Assembly: GCA_937948815.1 (NCBI GenBank)
Contig: CALFAM010000338.1
Coordinates: forward strand, 1 to 35,869
DNA length: 35,869 bases
Reading direction: 5' to 3'
Source of the DNA: an uncultured bacterium
Lineage (GTDB): Bacteria; Acidobacteriota; Thermoanaerobaculia; Multivoradales; J023
The translations under genes were made by a program, and so were the position numbers. A model generated the notes under the pieces. That model ran no database searches, had not been told where the DNA came from, and worked only from the letters and a program-made list of their open reading frames with translations. This document shows positions 33,055 through 35,869 of the stretch, in pieces. How positions within the stretch are numbered: the stretch's first letter is position 1; each line of letters opens with the position of its first letter.

Positions 33055-34437
33055 CTAGGGAACCGTCATCGACCAAGCAGATGTGTCGCCGACCTCGAAG
33101 CCGTCCGTGAAGATGCCGTTGGCGCCACCACCGGCGAAGGGTACGTCGATGGCACCTGGGCTACCAGTCTTGAACAGGCCGAGGGTATGGCTGGCGCCGT
33201 CCGGTCCCTGATTGGCGTCGAACCAGAACGTGAACATTGTGCCCCAGCGCAAAGCGTTGGCGTTGGGGTTGGTGGCGAAGGTGTCGGTGGACCAGGTGAT
33301 CGTTCCAGCACCCGCATTGACCGCCGGGGCCCAGTCTGTGGTCGAGAAGGGCTCGTTGGAATGGTGGTCGATGTCGTGCATGCCGACGTTGGTGATCGTC
33401 GCAGCGCCGCCGAAGTCGACGGTGAAGCTGCGCGCCGAGCGATCCGAGTTCATGTTGTGAATCGCGAACTCGTAGTGCCACTGGCCACCGCCGAGATCGG
33501 TGACGCGACGTGCCGCATGGAAGCGTTCGATCACCGCGCCAGGAATGTCGGCATTGACGATCTCGACCATCGGATCCTCGGCCTGCCAGGCAAAGATCGC
33601 GGCCTGCTCGCGCACGGTCGGCCCGACCTCGCTCATGTTGAAGCTCGACGAGTTGATCGAGACTTCGCGATACGAAGCGTTGTTGAGGCCGTTGCCGGCC
33701 AGGGCATCGTTGTCCGCGACGTAGTGACCTTCGACCCAATACTTGGCGCCAGACACGGTGAGCTCGCTCTCGTCGACCTTGATTCGCTGGGCGGAGTTGC
33801 CGCTTGCACCGCCGCCGCCTGGCGGGAAGGGGTAAGCGCCGGTCGCCGCGTTGACCTCGGAGCGCCGCCCAAGGTCCTGGTTGCCATTGAGAAACGAATC
33901 GTAGAAGTCGGTGCAGCCAACGCCGAGTTGATTGCTTCCCAGCGGTGGCTGGGTGCAATTGATCGCGTTACCGTTGCCGTCGTTGCCCTCACAACCACTG
34001 TCGAAACTGTTGGTGGAGAGAAAGCCATGCTTGAGCCAGCTCATGCCGATCTGCTCGAACCGGCCATTGCTCAGGCGGTAGAGGTTCTGGGCGATGACCG
34101 GATGCTGATCCGGCTGCAGGGGGCCGCAGTTGGGAAAGTCATCGCACCAGTTCAGGGGCTCGCTGCCGATGTTGCAGGAGTCCGTGCCGACCGAGTAGCC
34201 GCGTGTACTGCCGTCGGCACCCCAGTTGCGGATGCCGCTGAGATGAATGATGGTGACATCCGGACCGGTTGTGATGCCCATCGATCCTGGGTCGGGTTGG
34301 CTGACGACAGCGCGACCGAGATCGGGTGCATCGGCGTTTTGTGCGGAAACCGAGAATCCGACGGCGGCGGTCGCGGCCACGAGCACTGTCGTCATGAGGC
34401 CGACGGGGCCCCAGTTGCGAAATGAAGACTTGGACAT
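33055..34437 (-). CDS. Secreted DGFE-tagged protein, tandem paralogue 2
   Basis: This 460-residue relative of the gene at 31419 has a signal peptide with the same N-terminal motif (SFRNWGPVGL), GGAGGAG just upstream of the ATG, and the same conserved blocks (GTDSCNIG, NWCDDFPNCG, HPVIAQNLYRLSNGRFEQIG, YWVEGHYVADNDALAGNG, FAWQAEDPMVEIVNAD, RRVTDLGGGQWHYEFAIHNM). It ends in IFTDGFEVGDTSAWSMTVP, identical to the last 19 residues of paralogue 3. Its middle region carries a GGGGASGN glycine stretch. By sequence it is closer to paralogue 3 than to paralogue 1. The six cysteines are conserved. Function unknown; probably secreted or surface-attached. Confidence 0.85.
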   Translation of the reverse strand: MSKSSFRNWGPVGLMTTVLVAATAAVGFSVSAQNADAPDLGRAVVSQPDPGSMGITTGPDVTIIHLSGIRNWGADGSTRGYSVGTDSCNIGSEPLNWCDDFPNCGPLQPDQHPVIAQNLYRLSNGRFEQIGMSWLKHGFLSTNSFDSGCEGNDGNGNAINCTQPPLGSNQLGVGCTDFYDSFLNGNQDLGRRSEVNAATGAYPFPPGGGGASGNSAQRIKVDESELTVSGAKYWVEGHYVADNDALAGNGLNNASYREVSINSSSFNMSEVGPTVREQAAIFAWQAEDPMVEIVNADIPGAVIERFHAARRVTDLGGGQWHYEFAIHNMNSDRSARSFTVDFGGAATITNVGMHDIDHHSNEPFSTTDWAPAVNAGAGTITWSTDTFATNPNANALRWGTMFTFWFDANQGPDGASHTLGLFKTGSPGAIDVPFAGGGANGIFTDGFEVGDTSAWSMTVP

Positions 34438-34485
34438 GGAGAACTCCTCCTCGAAAAGGCGTTTCTAGACCTATCTACGGTGAGC

Positions 34486-34521
34486 CCCGGGCGAAGGTTC
34501 GGTTGACCATCTTCGCCCGGG
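34486..34521 (-). terminator. Perfect hairpin after the third DGFE paralogue
   Basis: CCCGGGCGAAG (34486-34496) and CTTCGCCCGGG (34511-34521) form a perfect 11-bp stem with a 14-base loop, 88 bases after the stop at 34610 and before the second paralogue. No T-tract follows. Confidence 0.6.
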
Positions 34522-34609
34522 ATGGCGGCCAAGCGCCGAGGCAGGGCCCCTCCCGTTGCCCCGACGCGGCCCTCGTTCGCAGGCGATCCCTGACCGCATG
34601 CGAGTCTGT

Positions 34610-35869
34610 TCAGGGGACGGTCATCGACCAGGCGGACGTATCGCCCACTTCGAAGCCGTCCGTGAAGATGCCATTGCTACCGCCAGCGAACGGCACGTCG
34701 ATCGTTCCAGGGCTACCGGTCTTGAACAGGCCGAGGGTGTGACTGGCGCTGTCCGGGCCCTGGTTGGCGTCGAACCAGAACGTGAACATCGTGCCCCAGC
34801 GCAGCGCGTTGGCGTTGGGGTTGGTGGCAAAGGTGTCGGTCGACCAGGTGATCGTGCCGGCGCCGGCGTTGATGGCCGAGGCCCAGCTGGTGGTCGCGTA
34901 GGGCTCGTTGGAGTGGTGGTCGATGTCGTGCATGCCGGCGTTGGTGATCGTCGCGGCACCACCGAAGTCAACGGTGAAGCTGCGCGCCGAGCGATCCGAG
35001 TTCATGTTGTGGATCGCGTACTCGTAGTGCCACTGGCCGCCACCGAGGTTGGTCACCCGACGTGCCGCATGGAAACGCTCGGTCACGGCGCCGGGGACGT
35101 CGGCGTTGACGATCTCGACCATCGGATCCTCGGCCTGCCAGGCGAAGATCGCGGCCTGCTCACGGACGGTCGGGCCGACCTCGCTCATGTTGAAGTTCGA
35201 CGCGTTGATCGACACCTCACGGTAGGAGGCATTGTTGAGGCCATTGTTGGCCAGCGCGTCGTCGTCGGCGACGTAGTGCCCTTCGACCCAGTAGGTGGCG
35301 CCGCCGATCGTCAGCTCGCTCTCCTGGACCTGCAGGCGCTGGCCAGCGTTGCCCCCGCTACCGCCACCACCTGGCGGGAAGGGGAAGAGGCCGGTCGCGG
35401 GATTGACCTCGGAACGACGGCCGAGCGGCTGGCTACCGTTCAGGCCAGCGCCGTAGAAGTCCGTGCAGCCGACACCGAGCTCGTCAGGGCCCTCGGGTGG
35501 CTGGGTGCAGCTGACCGGGTTGCCGTTGCCGTCGTTGCCCTGGCAGCCAGGGTCGAACGAATTGGTCGAGAAGAAGCCGTGCTTGAGCCAGCTCATGCCG
35601 ATCTGCTCGAAGCGATCGTAGTTGCCATTGACAGCTCGCAAGCGGTAGAGATTCTGGGCGATGACCGGGTGCTGCTCCGGCGTCAGCGGACCGCAGTTGG
35701 GCGCGTCGTCGCACCAGTTGAGCGGCTCACTGCCGATGTTGCACGAGTCGGTGCCGACCGAGTAGCCGCGGAGCGTGCCGTCGGCGCCCCAATTCTGGAC
35801 CGAGCCGAGATTGATGATGGTGACGTCGGGGCCGGTGGTGATGCCACGCGAACCGGGCGTCGGCTGATC
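34610..35869 (-). CDS. Secreted DGFE-tagged protein, tandem paralogue 3 (5' end beyond the window)
   Basis: The leftward frame is open from the window edge at 35869 to the stop at 34610. That gives 419 visible residues; the start codon and signal peptide lie to the right of the window. The frame opens with DQPTPGSRGITTGPDVTII and matches paralogue 2 from its GITTGPDVTI block onward (GYSVGTDSCNIGSEPLNWCD, HPVIAQNLYR). It differs by an insertion: where the others read YRLSNGRFEQIG this one reads YRLRAVNGNYDRFEQIG. The end IFTDGFEVGDTSAWSMTVP is identical to paralogue 2. Six cysteines are conserved. An internal TTG at 35641 is not the real start, because the homology continues upstream of it in frame. 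Confidence 0.85.
   Translation of the reverse strand, partial: DQPTPGSRGITTGPDVTIINLGSVQNWGADGTLRGYSVGTDSCNIGSEPLNWCDDAPNCGPLTPEQHPVIAQNLYRLRAVNGNYDRFEQIGMSWLKHGFFSTNSFDPGCQGNDGNGNPVSCTQPPEGPDELGVGCTDFYGAGLNGSQPLGRRSEVNPATGLFPFPPGGGGSGGNAGQRLQVQESELTIGGATYWVEGHYVADDDALANNGLNNASYREVSINASNFNMSEVGPTVREQAAIFAWQAEDPMVEIVNADVPGAVTERFHAARRVTNLGGGQWHYEYAIHNMNSDRSARSFTVDFGGAATITNAGMHDIDHHSNEPYATTSWASAINAGAGTITWSTDTFATNPNANALRWGTMFTFWFDANQGPDSASHTLGLFKTGSPGTIDVPFAGGSNGIFTDGFEVGDTSAWSMTVP

Noticed and set aside
34610..35641. Treating paralogue 3 as a complete 343-residue gene starting at 35641
   Set aside because: The codon there is an internal TTG; the frame and the homology to paralogue 2 continue to the window edge, so the gene is cut by the edge rather than short.

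Overview
The window looks like a chromosomal segment of a high-GC, Gram-negative, free-living heterotroph. Several exported proteins carry lipobox or Sec-type signal peptides. Four secreted proteins end in the same short tag, IF/VF-(S/T)DGFE-x-GD-x(3)-W, a C-terminus I associate with Acidobacteriota (Thermoanaerobaculia-like) and some Lysobacterales/Wenzhouxiangella-type Gammaproteobacteria. A PadR regulator overlapping a duplicated FtsX/MacB-type permease (ADOP family) is typical of Acidobacteriota. I lean to Acidobacteriota, but the sequence alone does not settle it. I see no rRNA, tRNA, CRISPR array, insertion sequence or prophage.

Layout. 1-2439: a small unknown gene with a hairpin after it, then a secreted beta-helix protein. 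2923-10033: a histidine-utilisation divergon. hutI-hutC-hutU run leftward with ATGA or near-zero spacing, and hutF-hutH run rightward with a TGATG junction. A near-perfect HutC-type operator lies in the divergent promoter region. Together these genes turn histidine into urocanate (HutH), imidazolone propionate (HutU), formiminoglutamate (HutI) and formylglutamate (HutF). The last step, HutG, is not in the window. 10068-15304: a membrane protein with a repeat linker, an alpha/beta hydrolase lacking its usual catalytic histidine, and an AraC-type regulator divergent from a periplasmic TPR-like protein.

15288-19464: a leftward overlapping pair of lipoproteins, an amidohydrolase and a multi-domain GH20 hexosaminidase. 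19608-21575: an accessory-looking stretch with two adjacent unknown genes, a probable broken P-loop gene, a G10 tract and a small cysteine-rich secreted protein. 21850-23737: a CBS-domain protein and an ArsB/NhaD-type transporter. 23786-26864: a palindrome-bearing promoter, PadR and the ADOP permease. 27006-31238: a possible leader ORF plus msrB, a spermidine-synthase-like protein, two small membrane proteins and the ABC-F protein Uup.

31419-35869: three tandem, same-strand paralogues of a large secreted protein of unknown function, each followed by a perfect inverted repeat. The third runs off the right edge. This tandem family is the most distinctive undescribed element here. The hut divergon is the best understood.
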